A program made the position numbers and the translations under genes. Positions 34,440 to 47,365 of a stretch of DNA of 64,000 nucleotides are shown in pieces. Origin of the DNA: Apricaphanius iberus (lineage: Eukaryota; Chordata; Actinopteri; Cyprinodontiformes; Aphaniidae); NCBI GenBank assembly GCA_028564705.1, contig JAPXFQ010000840.1, positions 186,001 to 250,000 of the forward strand. Reading direction: 5' to 3'. How positions within the stretch are numbered: the first letter of the stretch is position 1; the number at the start of each line of letters is the position of its first letter. The notes beneath the pieces were generated by a model. It saw only the letters and a program-made list of their open reading frames with translations, was not told where the DNA came from and did no database searches.

Positions 34440-36985
34440 GTGTAGTAATAGAGTAGTGGTAGAGTCAATTTCTCTACAACCACAAATCTTCAAATGGCCT
34501 CTGATAATAGTGTAATTTTTGACCAAGACCTGACATTTAAATTCCATATTAAACAGGTTTCCTAAATTCCTTTCTTCCACCTCCGCAATATTGTTAAAAT
34601 TAGAAACATCCTGTCCAGAAGTTATGCTGATAAACTAGTCCATGCGTGTGTTACTTCAAGGCTGGACTACTGTAATTCCTTATTTTCAGTAAGTCCACAA
34701 AATGTAATTAAAAGCCTTCAGTTGATCCAAAATGCAGCAGCAAGAGTTCTGATGAATATTAAAAAGAGATATTACATTTCTTCTGTTTTAGCTTCCCTCC
34801 AATAGCTTAGTGTTAAGTCCAGAATAGAGTTTAAGATCCTCCTCTTTACGTATAAAGCCCTTATTAATCAAGCTCCATCATACATCAGAGATATGATTGT
34901 TCCATATGTTCCTAACAGAGCACTTCACTCTCAGACTGCAGGTTTACTGGTAGTTCCTATGATTATTAAAAGTAGAATTGGAGGCAGATCTTCTAGTTAT
35001 TCAGCTCCTCTCCTGTGGAACCAGCTCCCAGTTTTGGTCCATCTGTCTATTTTTAAGACCAGGGCCCTCATTTATCAAGCATACTTACGCACAGAAATAT
35101 ACATTTGTCGTGCATAGGAACAATTCTACACATTGTGTGGTATTTATAAATTTGTACTTGTGTGTAGGAATGTACCTAAATATAAGTACAGTTCTAATTG
35201 TTTGTACGATCAGAATCTACTGTTAGAACGGAGGAACTGCAACACTGAAACTGTTTTACGTTGACAGAATATTTATGTCAGCAGTTTATCGCCTCCACCA
35301 AGGAGCTCATGTTGGCGTCTGTCCTTTTTATAAAAAAATAGCATAAAAGTTATGCAAGGATTAGCAACAAACTTTCGGGAAATGTTTGAAATTTGCGAAG
35401 AAATACATAATTAAATGTTGCGGATGATCATGCATGGCGATCCAGCACTCTGCGGCCGCAGACTCCCCGTTCTGTTAATTTGTCACAACAAGCGCTTCTG
35501 CTTAATGGGATTTAATCACACCCTTAAAAAAGTTTGCAAACTGCACAGTTACAACTAGATGGAACTGCTTATCAGTGAAAAAGATTGTCCGTTTTTCCTT
35601 GGGTACGGATGGCAGCACAAGCCGTGTCTCCAATTACGCATGGCCACACAAATGTCAAATATCACGATCGGAGCAACCTTTGTATTAGAACTGGTCCAGC
35701 TGTGTGCTGACAGATGTTTTATTTTTTTTCCTTAATTTTCAACATCTCCACTATCCCGACCGCATTTACTGCCTGTCACTTTTGTCCCAGGTGGAGTTAT
35801 CTTTTATTTGTTCCCCCTGAGCTGATAGAACCAAACAGTAATGTTCATTATTAAATCATTTAATATGTTCTAATACATAAACAATTTTCACAGACGTTGA
35901 TATTAGTAAATGCAATTATTTGCCACATTTTTTATGTCTGCTCTGCTGCAGAAATATAATGGCTGCGTGCTGGGAGAATTAAGCAGAGAAACTGCTGATG
36001 GCAAAAACTATTGGTGCTGAAATGAATTTATAGTATTAACTGACATTCGTTTTAGGTCTGTACATCATTAATACTTTTTATTGCCCCACCTATGTTTCAC
36101 ATCAATCTCTGTGTCATTAAAATTCCTTTTTTCACTCTCCTGACCACTGTTTTAAGGAAGAACGTGAGGACTTAATGCATGTGGCAGATGCAAATATGGT
36201 TAATTCAGGGTGTTTCGGTGAACGAAACGTGGGCCTGTGTACACACAAGTGGGATTTATCAACACATGATTGCGGAGCAGCGTGCGTACTTGTGGCCACC
36301 ACACATTTCATAAAAAAGACTTTCGACTGTTCATACAAACTTTCTAAATTTCATTCGTAGGATAGAATATAGGACAGTTTCTACGTCTGTTTGATAAAGG
36401 ACGGCCTTGGGCTTAAACCTTCCTTTTTGATAAAGTTTATGACTACAATGGTTTAGGTTATCCTGAGCTGTCTCTATAGTTGTGCTGCTATAGGCTCAGA
36501 CTGTTAGAGGACAAGCTGACTAAATTTCTTCACTCTTCTTCTTTTCTACTTGTCAGATGTATTTTTTTGCTTTTATTTTGATTATTAACCTTTTTTTCTC
36601 TTAGTCTTTTTCTCTCCATAGAAGCAACACCTGGTGTGGTATCCTGCTCAGCTACAACGTCCTGCTGGATGGGGAGCATCGAACTCTTGCTTGTACTGAG
36701 CCAGATTCTGCTGAAGCTTTCTTCCTGTTAAAGGGGAGGTTTTTCCTCTCCACTGTCACTACATTCTTGCTCAGTATGAGGTATTACTGAGGGATTGCTG
36801 TCATTGGAGTCTGCATCTTTCATGCACAACCTCATGTCAGTGACTCATTGCAATCTGCTGGGATTCCTTACATGGAAAACTTTTAACTGAATGGAATGTT
36901 TGTATAATTGTATTGAAATGACTTTTCTTGCAAAGTGCCTTGAGATGATTTTTTTTGTGAATTGCCAGTAAATAAATAAACTGAA
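34440..36985 (+). mobile_element. LINE 3' half (L2/Rex1-like), split by a DNA transposon
   Basis: The plus strand encodes the last part of a reverse transcriptase protein with stops and frameshifts: HACVTSRLDYCNSLFSV near 34640, LQLIQNAAARVLMNIKK near 34725, EFKILLFTYKALINQAPSYI near 34830, and APLLWNQLPV near 35010. The copy is cut at 35060 and resumes at 36409 with GGGCTTAAACCTTCC. It then runs through a 3' untranslated region (CTTGCTTGTACTGAGCCAGA near 36688, TTTTTCCTCTCCACTGTCAC near 36740, AAGTGCCTTGAGATGATT near 36936) to TAAATAAATAAACTGAATT at 36985. The same 3' region occurs on the minus strand at 11126-11345 and 49995-50260. Confidence 0.8.
35061..36408. mobile_element. Inverted-repeat DNA transposon nested in the LINE
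   Basis: The ends AGGGCCCTCATTTATCAA (35061-35078) and the reverse complement of 36391-36408, AAGGCCGTCCTTTATCAA, agree at 15 of 18 positions. The element interrupts the LINE exactly between TTTTTAAGACC and GGGCTTAAACC, which join to a normal LINE sequence. No transposase frame is evident in the 1.35 kb, so it is non-autonomous or decayed. The end wording is one I associate with fish MITEs, but the target duplication is unclear and the superfamily is left open. Confidence 0.75.
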
Positions 36986-39900
36986 TTAACAGACTGTGAA
37001 TAGTACCGTGTATGGGTTTGTTTTTAGAATAGCTGGGGACAGTGAGCATTAACTTGAATTTGGTTTGAAGATTGCTAAGGACAATAATTCATTATTCATA
37101 CTCATAGTGCATTCACTTCAGCTTGTTTTTTAAAGGATTGTTGTTTTTTTTGGCATCTTTTTAAAAGTATATGAGGAAGTAAAAGATGAACTTTACAAAG
37201 TTCCAACAGTATCAAAGATTCTACACATAAAAGTTCAAAATATGTTGCTATATATCCAACAATTACACTCTGAGGACTTTTTCCTGATGGTCATCGGTCT
37301 GATGCTGATACAGTTTGTTTGGAGGCTTTTTGGTGTGAGGCAGTTTTGTCCGATGCTATTTCGTCTAAAGGTTGACAAATGTTTTCCTGAGACTTGATGT
37401 CTTATTTATCTAAGGTCTGATTCTTAGGCCATTTTTTCTTTGTTCTATTATAGATGATTCTGATATCTGAGGAGCTCCTAAAATGTGCACTATACTGTAC
37501 ACCCGTCAGGCAGAAACCGATTGTTGGACCGGATTTTACCTCAAAAAATTAAGTCAGGCATTGACAAGAAGGACATGAGGACAAAGGGTTATTTGTTTAA
37601 TGCTGATCAAAGTTAGAGTCATATGCATATTTGTATTTACTTTTCTTGATTGAAGTGTACCAAAAATATAGCAAACTGTGACATCTGTGTACCGTTACAC
37701 CCCTACTATTGATCAATCAGATTAGAGGCCCTGATAAAGCAGGAAGAGTGATTAGTTTCTTTGATTTCTCTGCCACCTGTTCATCCACTCATCAAAGAGA
37801 GCCCAGGTCTCCCTGTTACACGTCAACACTCCCAGAGCCAATTTTTATAATCCCTAGAGATATAATGGTGGATTGATAAATATCAAGAGATCTGACACTG
37901 ATTCAGCAAGCAGTCTCACCACTATTGAATTTATGTGAGAGAATATTTGACAAAACAAATTCTCAAACAACCTGGAACTTTTTTAATCTGAGTTGTTTAA
38001 ATAGCTAAAAGCCTGTCTATCAGGGGCTTCCAGCTAAACTGACCATTACACTTTCTCTGTTTCTCCTCAGACTCCCTTTGGCAAAATACTATCTGAAGTA
38101 TCCCTTTAACATTCAGTCAATTTACTGTTCAATGAGAAAATTTTATTTGTCTTTGGAATGGATATTAAGCAAAGTTACCTAAAGGGAGCATAAACAGAGA
38201 AGAGAATAAATTGTCCCACTGCTACTTAATTAAAAAACAGAATTGCACAATGTACCACTAGGGAATGAAACTGTAATAAGGCCTTTGATTAAAAACATAC
38301 ATTTACAAATTAAACAAGTATATATGGGCCAAATAAGGAGGGCTGGCTGGTAAAGTAGGGAAGGCTGGGCTGCAAAATAAACTTTTTATTTTACATTAAG
38401 GAAGGGAAACGAACTTCTGTTGTCTATTGTTATTTTATTGCTTTTTTTTCCTTTATTCTGTAGGTAAGTGGACAAATTCTAGTGAAATTAGTTTATCTGC
38501 TCTGAATTATCAATCAGGATGCAGTGATTTAAGAATAAGAGCAGACTCTATGGAGTTCTAGATCGACATTTGCTTTAAATACGGAAAATCAATGTAATCT
38601 TTATGCTTTAAAACTTTCAGTAAAATAAAGCACAACATTTTAAAAGTATCAAAACCACAGGTCCCATAAAAGTAAGAAAAAGGGATTCACTGAAACTTCT
38701 ATTCGGATCCTGTACACGACATCAAGACCCAAAAGGACTAACATTTTCTCTATGGAATAGATAACAAAACAGAAGGTTTGAGAAGACAGAGCAGATACAC
38801 TAAAGTTACATAGCCTCTGGTTCATGAGTACATTCAAGAGACACAATCCTTTTGTCAAGAGAAAATTAAGTGCTAATAGCAGCTCTGAGCTGCTTTGTGT
38901 GAAAAAGAGAGCACCTAACAGAGTTCGTCATAGCCAGAACTCATTGAATTGCTTTATCTAGGACAGAAATGGCGTTAAACACTAACAACTGGGCCAACTG
39001 TGTCATCTGAAAGAGAACAGGGATGTATAAGTAACAATATGGCCCGCTGCAAGAAGGTATCAGAGCTTAAAGAGGAAAGGCTGGGCCAGGTGTTACTTAA
39101 AACCATTTTGGACCAAAAACGTGTTATGGACATGCTATTTTAAAGGACTAGACAGATTTGAATGCAAAAAAAAATTTTTTTGATTGAGGTGGGAAGGTCC
39201 TGTGATTTATATATGGCTTTGACCAGTGAGGTGCACATTAATTTGCTTTCTTAGTGGTTCAAACAAAAGCGTTTAGTACTTTTATCCTTCTTTGGCATTA
39301 AGAGTGATCAAGTTTTTTTGCCCTAATCTTTTGCCCTAATCTTCCAATACCGAGTCCTGATCCGATACTTCTATAGGTAATGCGTAAAAAAAGAATTAAG
39401 AGCAAAGAAACAGATCCAGGGTGTTTCTTTCATCATTAACCTTATTTTAACGTTTCACAATTCTGTCAACACACAGATCACTTCTGTGAGGTAGCTTGAA
39501 CAATCAAGTAATAAATAACAATTATTCACTTTTGGACTTTAGTGCAACATTAATTTAAAAAAAAATGTTTAATATAAAAACAAACTGCACCACAACCAAA
39601 ATAGAATATATAATGAGTATATATATACAAATCAGGGGTCACGTTAACTGAATATAGTCTGCATCGGACCGGTTTATTAGAACAGTGACAGAAAAATATG
39701 AAGGCTGACGGTCATTTTTATAGATTAGCATCGACACTAAATACTTGTTGCAAATGTGCAGATGCTTTTAATTTTACAAATGGATTCCAGGTAAATAAAT
39801 CAACTAAACAAAAGATTCCCAGACACTTTGGCATATTGTTGACCGGGAGCTGACTGAATGTTGAAAAGTTTCTGACTTCGCTGCACGACTACCTTTGTGC

Positions 39901-40631
39901 CTGGTTAGATGCCCTAAGTGCAAACAATGCTGACTGCTGCTGCTTTCCTTCCCAATGAGAAGTAATTTGTCTGAGGCAAGCCTGAGAGCTTCGACATAAA
40001 TATCAAACTATCAGGCGCCGCAGGAACCCTATATTTAGAAGCCTTGTGAGGTTACAACATTAAAATAGTTGACATGAAAACATGCCAGAATATCTCCAAA
40101 CCTTGCAGAATCGAGTGCAGCAGCAAGAGGCAGAGATCAGTTGCTGCCGCAGCAACAGTAGTTCTTAAAAAGATCATTTATGACAGAAGATGGTTCACCC
40201 ATGCACAGCTTATATTCAGGTCTGGCCTAAATATAAGCCGCATAATAATTTCTTTTAAAGACCCTCTGTGTGACTTTTACACCATAAAAACACGTGTTTT
40301 TCGGTGACACGCCATCATTTTTGATGTTCGTTTTCGGAGCTGTCACTACATGCGAGGCTCGTTAACCTCTGAGTGAGCCTGTTCTGTGCCTCAGTATGAA
40401 TATCTGTTAAAATAACTTGTAGCATGCTGAGCCGCAGATCTGGAAGATGGGAGAAAACCATAGAAAACACACCTCAGAGAAAATATCCTTCCCTTCACTG
40501 CGGTGTAAGATCTGTTCTGTCAAACTGTTTCTCGGTTTAGGTCAAAGTAGGATCACATTCTAAAATCCAGTGTTATAACTTTTCAGCTTTGTGTGGTCAA
40601 CCTCTGTGAGTGAGACTTTAGAGATACATAT
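36986..40631. other. Intergenic, no gene recognised
   Basis: No supported gene. 39290-39480 has words (CCAATACCGAGTCCTGATCC) like the interior of the hAT family at 6799-8132. 37700-37920 is a patch that reads like constrained non-coding DNA, by impression only. Confidence 0.4.
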
Positions 40632-40790
40632 ACACTCAAAAAAAAAACATTTTCACACAACTGATTTGGGTTGATTTAGCAATAATGAATTTTGTTGAGT
40701 GAACTAAATGTAAACATGTTGGGTCAGCCTAATACATTTACGTTGCAAAATGTAAAGTCACGTTAATACAGTATTTCCTTTTATGTGTGT
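40632..40790. repeat. Possible MITE fragment
   Basis: The words CACTCAAAAAAAAAACATTT, TTGTTGAGTGAACTAAATG and TTGGGTCAGCCTAA resemble a common fish MITE whose ends read CACTGTAAAAA and which repeats GTTGGGTTAACTTA. No terminal inverted repeat could be matched, so this is tentative. Confidence 0.35.
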
Positions 40791-41348
40791 ACTTTTTCAT
40801 CAGTTGCAAGTAACTTTAAAGCTATTTTAACACATTGAGACAGGACAGCAAGTTGATTATATGGGTCTATCTTAGAAAAAAATTTGATTTATTTGTAATT
40901 ATTAATAATGCTTGGTGTCAGGAGAAACATGGGTGGAAAAAATCTTTTCTGACTGCAAAGAAAGATGAAATACAATAATATCGAAATGGTTCTTCAAAAA
41001 TCTGATCAGAACTACATTTTAAAAGATAACCCCCCATTGTACTGCATATTTTAACCACCAAAAAGAAAACTGCAGCTGCTGCAACCGCTGTAATAACTTC
41101 ATCTTGAAGGGTAGATAGAGTGAGAGAGAAAACAGCAGCAGAATACCAGCAACAGTGTGACATTACATGGATCTTCCAATCATATTCATCAAGCTAAAAT
41201 AAGCCCCAGTTAGCCTGCTATGGTGACTGAGCGGGCCTCAGGTAATCCTCATTTGATAAACCGAATCTGGGGAAATTGAGCCAGGATTGTTAAAGTAAAC
41301 CTTTGGAATTAGCTCGCTTCGTGGAATACCCCTCAGGTCAATTATAGC

Positions 41349-41420
41349 CTTAAACAATTAACTCTCCTCATGACATGTAGAACTCTTAAACAATTAACTC
41401 TCCTCATGACATGTAGAACT
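41349..41420. repeat. Perfect tandem duplication, 2 x 36 bp
   Basis: The 36-base unit beginning CTTAAACAATTAACTCTCCT occurs twice, back to back and without mismatch, at 41349-41384 and 41385-41420. It is either very recent or an assembly artefact. Confidence 0.9.
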
Positions 41421-42585
41421 CTTTTGGTGTTATTGCCACTTGCACAAAGTTCAGAGCCAGTTCCGTATCAAGGCCAAAATTACCTGACCTCTCCTACTTC
41501 CCCCCTAGTTGACCCCCCCCCCCCGTTTTGTACTGTTTAATAACATTTAAATCTTTCCTCTGAGTCCCATATGTTTTGCTATTTTTTTTCCAGAAAACAT
41601 GGCTTACCACAATACATTACTAAGAGTATCCTAACATAGGCGCTAGAGTAACAGCCTCCAAGTTCAGTACGTCTTTCATGATCAATCTTCTGTTTCATTC
41701 TCAGATTCTCCAACATAAACCGCAACCCACATGAAAGACACTGCCACTCCGACAGCCTTAGTTCTTTACAGTGTGTTAAAAACTTCAAATTCCGTGCATA
41801 TTAAGGTCTGCTGAGGCAAAATCTTACCCAGCCACTCCTATGCATATGAAATTAATAAAGCTAATGTTTCTGCCATTCCTGATGGCATCTTGCTACCATG
41901 TTGACATTATTAAAAAGAAACATGAAATCTCAAGTCTTCTTTCTGCAAAGCTTTAGGGTTATAATGACTTATTTTTATTTATATTTAAGGACTTGGTAAC
42001 TTAACCTTAAACTATTGTCTCTTTGTTTAGCAACTTCACTGTGTAGTGTGTATCATTGTTAGCCAACGATCAGAGGATGCTTTATTATTGTGCAAGGAAT
42101 TTATTGTTATATCAGGCTTGACTTGTAGATTTATAGGTTTAGGGTGAATTTGAATTTGTTCTACTTTATTTACAGCATTAGACTGAAGCTGGGAGTGTTT
42201 TTTGGCTTCAGTCCTGAAAGCATGATTCATGTGTACTGGTCTACCTCAGATCCTGAGACAGAACATTTACGTTACCTGGAAGTCCTATTGTATGCTTATA
42301 ATATAAAGTGAGGGTATTATTAGCCGCCAGCATGATCTGGTCTTTGAAGCATTGACGAAAGCATTGATCAAATTAGAGAAAACCTCTTTCTTTTACAGTA
42401 AAACTTTTTCAACATTGTTTTGTCATATTGAAATGTCACTATCTTCTGTGAGGGGATGCTCTGTGACAGATATGTTTGTTTAGAGCAAGAGGTTTAAAAT
42501 AAACATTACTTAGGTTGCATGGAGGCTGGCCCCTAATTAAAAGGTCTGCCCTTATGTTTCCTGAGCAAATAAAACTGAAACCTGC
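41421..42585. other. Intergenic, no gene recognised
   Basis: Contains a run of about 13 C near 41513. No gene or repeat recognised. Confidence 0.45.
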
Positions 42586-42588
42586 TAA

Positions 42589-43189
42589 GGCTACATCCAC
42601 ACGATAAGCCGATAAGGTCATACGCAGGTTAGACGCCTAATGTTATCCACTCAACACGAGCATTTGCGCCCCGTTTAAGGTCCGTTTAAGTTCCTATGAT
42701 TGCGCAATCCCATACCGAAACTGTGCAAATACTGGGCATGCGCGAAAAGACGCACGGAACACACGTATAATCTATGTGACGCCAGCGCCTACATAATATA
42801 TACAAGAAGCTCTACAGCACAGTACATATCTGCTTGTCCCGTTAACCTAGGAGAACAATAGCTGCTCAGAAGAAGAGAGAGTTTTTGGTGTGGACAGATG
42901 ATGAGATCGATTTATTACTCTTTGCGGTTGTCTTTGTCTGCAGTGTCGTATTGTTATTGATGCAGCATTCATTGACGCCACGTCCTTTCATTATCCGGGG
43001 AAGCTGTCCACACTAGCTCGCTTAGCCGTTGAATAAAGATTTACACGGTTCTCTTACCCGGCTAATAGTTATCCGGCCACAGACCTTAAACAATGCGGGG
43101 TTAGTGTGGACGATAGGGGGGTGTAGACTAAATAATAATATAAATAATTATACGTTTATGGCATTATCCGGCTTAGTGTGGACGTGGCC
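42589..43189 (+). mobile_element. PIF/Harbinger-like non-autonomous transposon
   Basis: The left end GGCTACATCCACACGATAAG and the reverse complement of the right end GGCCACGTCCACACTAAGCC match at most positions over about 27 bases. TAA flanks both sides (42586-42588 and 43190-43192), the 3-bp TWA duplication expected for PIF/Harbinger. At 601 bp it is far too short for an autonomous copy, and it keeps a piece of coding sequence (42858-42920). Internal TTATCCGG words repeat near both ends. Confidence 0.8.
42858..42920 (+). pseudogene. Remnant of Harbinger Myb/SANT-like protein start
   Basis: In frame from 42858 the codons read I-AAQKKREFLVWTDDEIDLLL. Fish PIF/Harbinger elements encode, beside the transposase, a Myb/SANT-like DNA-binding protein that begins with a basic stretch and then a V-W-T-D-D-E-x-x-L-L-L helix, and this matches. 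The first codon is ATA where ATG would be expected. After about 20 residues the similarity stops, so the rest of the gene was deleted. This ties the short element to an autonomous parent. Confidence 0.6.
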
Positions 43190-43192
43190 TAA

Positions 43193-46160
43193 GAGTCATT
43201 TCATGATTCTGTCAAACTATATTGTTGTGCCACTAGTGGACAGTAATTAGACAGTGAAAAAATAAAAAAATAATTGTAGAAAAGGCCCGCAGGGCAAGAA
43301 TATAACTGCTAATCTAGTCTGACTGACTCCGCAAATGAATGTCGCTCCACCTCTCCACTAAGCATTGCAACAACTTTTTTTTATATTTTAACAGGAAACT
43401 GACTCAGCCTATAATATTTAGTTTTTGGTAATATATTGGAATATTTGGTATTTCAAAAATGTGTCATTTTTCTCTGAAATATTTACTATATAAATTGAAT
43501 AAAAAGCTATCAGATTTAGCTAAAACCCTAAATGATAAAACTAGTATTTGTTTAGCCATTGTTTCTGAAGAATTTATTTATGGGCTTGTCATAAGGGGCT
43601 AACCAACTTCTAGAACCTGCGAATATGTTGTAGTGGTAAGAATTTGGCCAACAAATTCTTCCAACTGATGGCCCAGGCTACATGCAGTTAACATATTTAT
43701 AAAGGCTGAAGCCAATGCCTAATTAATCTCTCGCACAAAAAACTGGGCCTTCAAACAATGTGGACGTGATACGTTTCCAGGCCATGAATTGTTAGTAGGT
43801 GAGGTTTTGCTGAACACATTTATTTAGTGTCAATTGTGACAGAGTTAGTCCTCCATATAAACATGCAGTCATGTAGCAACTTTAATAATTCAAATTAAAT
43901 TAGAAGCAGCTGTTAGGACAGGATTTACGGCTACTGCATGTACAGCAGCATGAATAATCTGGTGTTGATAGCGGTTTGGGACATCTGAATCTGAAAACAA
44001 TATAACGCAGATGATTTTAAATTACCCAAACCTCACGTTTTTCAAATAAACATTCTCTAAATAAGAAGTAAGACCACAACGACGTAACATGAACAACATG
44101 ACCCTCACAAATTCTGCCAGGTGCTGCGGGAAACCAGATTTTCCTTTGAGCATCCACGTTTAATCTCCTGATCGCCTACAATCTTTTTCGTTTTTTGGAA
44201 AAAAAAAACTTTTTATCAGGCCCCCATCGGGCTGTACAGTCGACCACACAGCAGGGTTAAGTCGTCTGCTCTGCTAAATCCTCATCCAATCATGGCAAAC
44301 AATCAAATGACAGGCTGTTTCCTGCCACCCACTACCATGATGCATTGCGGGGAAACATAAATATTGACATCACAAAAGATCCTCCTATTCGACCACATCG
44401 TATTGAAAGTATCATTATCAATTTACTTTTACTTCATCATTTTACTTCTGCTTCTCATAGTAACGCAGTAGCCCTATTTATTCAGACTGAAGATAAACAC
44501 TGTCTTCGTATGGCTAACGTTAAGCTAAGCATCAGGGTAACATAAGCTTTTTTATTTGTGACAACTTCAGTTCTGTCATTCACAGATTGTTATTAATTCA
44601 CCTGACCGTAACAGACAACAGTTGTTTTTCCATGCACTGGGGCCAACTTGGACGGAAACTCATACACATTGACCTGGAAATGTATATGAGTTGCACAGTG
44701 TAAACATTACATGCTAACATTAGTTTTGTGTTTTCTGTCAGATCCATCTGGTTTTAGCTTCCATTTTAAACCATTTGGGATAATTTTGCCTTTGTACTTT
44801 TTGCCTGTTTGTGATACTGTTTTTATTTTAATCAGATTAATTTCTGCAGATTTTTAGAGAAGGAAATAAATTACCCAGCATTTGTAACATTTGCTGTTCT
44901 TTAATTTATCATTAAATATGGTGCAGAAGTTTGAGTTCTGTTGTTTGTACTGGATGAATGGCCTCACTAAATGGAGGTGAATACGCTATAGATAAGAGTC
45001 AAGCTTGCCTTTCCGACATGGTAGTTGCAGAATAAAAATCCACCTCTACCTCTTTGTTCCTTATATTCATATGTTGCCATTATACAACATTTAATTCACG
45101 TCTTAAGACAAATGCCTACTTTAAGATGATAGTCTCATGCTGTAACATAGCAAGAGCCAAATTGTATGCACTGATGAATATCTATTTTTTCTCCAGTCTA
45201 TCACTTACAAATTCTGTTGAGAGTGCAAAAACAATCCAGCTCTCTCAATAGAGAGCTATAATCAATTTTCCACGCATGTTAAAAATTGATTGCTCTTTGT
45301 TGGGGGTATTTGACTAACCATTGAAAAATAAGGCAATTGTATTCCTACCTTGTTTTCATCTCTCCCCCAAAGAGGGGATCCATCAGTTAAATGACCAGCA
45401 ATCCATCAGTGATGGTCGACAGGCTTTAAAGGCTAATGCTAATCCCTCCCAGTGGTCAAACAGTCAACACTTTTCCCTTTAAATGAGAACTCTTACATCT
45501 ACTAAGTGATTCTGCAGTCTACATAGCAGAAATATTATAGTATTCCAAAATTAGAGGCTTTAAAATAATAATAATTTAAAGTTGTGCATAACACATTGTA
45601 TATTACAAGTTTTAGGCTGATCTTTACACCATGTAGACTCAGGTTAGAGACTTATAACTCACTCACATGTAACTTCCCACTGCACCACTCCAATGTTGTG
45701 TTCATCCATTTACTTAGTTAAACCCACAGGCTAAAACTTGTAGTATTTAATGGTATTTTACAGTACCAATGGGACTTTTACAGTTGACAGTTGCCTGTTT
45801 GTGGATTACAAATTGTGGTTCAGTACTAACAGATTCAACTACTTAAGGATATGGTTTTTGAAAGTAACTTTAAATCTTTTAAATCAGTAAACAGTTAGTT
45901 TAATTACCTGCTTAGCATTTTTGCATCCTGTTGAGAGCACATTATATCCTTCAGGTCAGAAAACCCATTCCATGTACATATACGTATTGGACGTCATTGG
46001 AAAGCTAAAATCCTTCTGAAGCCAACCAGTTAGCAAGGTAATGTGCAACTTACTAGAAGTTGACTGTGAAGGACCATCTCTGCCAAAATTGACAATAATA
46101 AAATAATTGAGGAACTAAATAAATGGGTAAATACTATTGACAAAGAAATAAATAAATCTG
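43193..46160. other. Intergenic, no gene recognised
   Basis: No supported gene. 44281-44350 combines a CCAAT word (44286) with ACTACCATGATGCATTGCGG, which resembles a ZNF143/Staf promoter motif; a transcription start nearby is possible but no gene follows that I can see. Confidence 0.4.
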
Positions 46161-46189
46161 GAAATACATTTGAAAAAAATATTTAATTT

Positions 46190-46262
46190 CAAGTTTCTTT
46201 CTTTCTTTCTTTCTTTATTTATGTATTTATTTATTTATGTATTTATTTATTTATTTATGTCC
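46190..46262. repeat. (TTTC)n/(TTTA)n microsatellite
   Basis: TTTC units pass into TTTA and GTATTTA units. No biological function is inferred. Confidence 0.85.
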
Positions 46263-46702
46263 TTGACATGGAGGTTCCCTGCGATTAACAGACAAAAACG
46301 GAGGTGCCTTAAATGGTTAGGTGCTGGGACACAAAGTTTAACAAATGCAGTCTAACCCAGTTAGGCTTCTAGCTGAGCAATCGGGAAGCATCCAAGTAGC
46401 ATATCACAACTGAGGGCTCAGTCCGCCTTTGCATCTTGTCTTAAGTTTTGGACAACAGTTCACAAACACCTATCCATGTCTCATGTTGAAATCCCCGCTC
46501 AGGACCGTGATCAAAGGAGCAGACACTTGGAAATAGGCACTCATGGCTGCTGACGTTAGCGCCCTTATAAAGATTAGCTACCTGACTACACCCTGCATTA
46601 TGGTGAAAGAGAATTTGAGCAGCCTTGCAGGTAAATACAGTGAAATGAAGAGGAAGTTGAGAGGCTTTAACAATAAAAATTGCTATTTTATAATCAACCT
46701 AC

Positions 46703-46838
46703 TACTTCCATCCATCCATCCATGTTCTGAACCGCTTAGTCCCTCCAGGGGTTGCGGGGGGGCTGGTTCCTATCTCCAGCTGTCAACTGGTGATAGCTGG
46801 GGTACACCCTGGACAGGTTGCCAGTCCATCACAGTCTA
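46703..46838 (-). repeat. Common fish dispersed repeat, reverse orientation
   Basis: Begins with the tetranucleotide tail (CCAT)n near 46708, then GAACCGCTTAGTCCCTCCAG, CCTATCTCCAGCTGTCAACT and GGGGTACACCCTGGACAGGT. This is the reverse complement of the family whose forward copy starts at 49053, and the same family as 31090-31200. Confidence 0.75.
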
Positions 46839-47154
46839 CCTACTACTTTTCCATACTATTTCCAGATTTTACTGTCATTTTATTGAGAAATATGGAGTTG
46901 AATACATTCTAATGCCTACAGAATAGACATTTGGGTGACTTTCAAGAATTTATTTCTGAGAGGTAACCAAAAAGTCTCTGTACGTCATGTTAATGGGTCA
47001 TCTATACTGTGGCCACAATACATATTTTAGTAGTTAGTAGCCAGCTGATGGTAATGGTCCTCCTCAGTCACTTTAGTTTAAATACAGAGACTCGGACCTG
47101 GCCAATCAGGCTTTAGACAAGTGTTCGAACCACCCACATTTATTAGAATACACT

Positions 47155-47365
47155 CCTGTAAATAAATCTGATCTAGAAATGTGGAAATAAATGAGTGTGG
47201 GAGTAAATAAAATAAATAAATCTGTCAATAGATGAATAAATACATGTGAAGATAGATAAATAAATAAATGTGGAGATAAATAAATACTTGTGAAATAAAA
47301 TAGTTCAGTACATGTGCAAAAAATAAATGGATACATTTGCAAATAAATAAAAGTGGAAATGAATG
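47155..47365. repeat. Degenerate AT-rich minisatellite
   Basis: Irregular units of AAATAAAT alternating with TGTGGAAAT or TGTGAAGAT. A shorter tract of the same kind is at 46095-46175. The minus-strand frames here (47106-47342, 47225-47410) are low-complexity artefacts. Confidence 0.7.
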
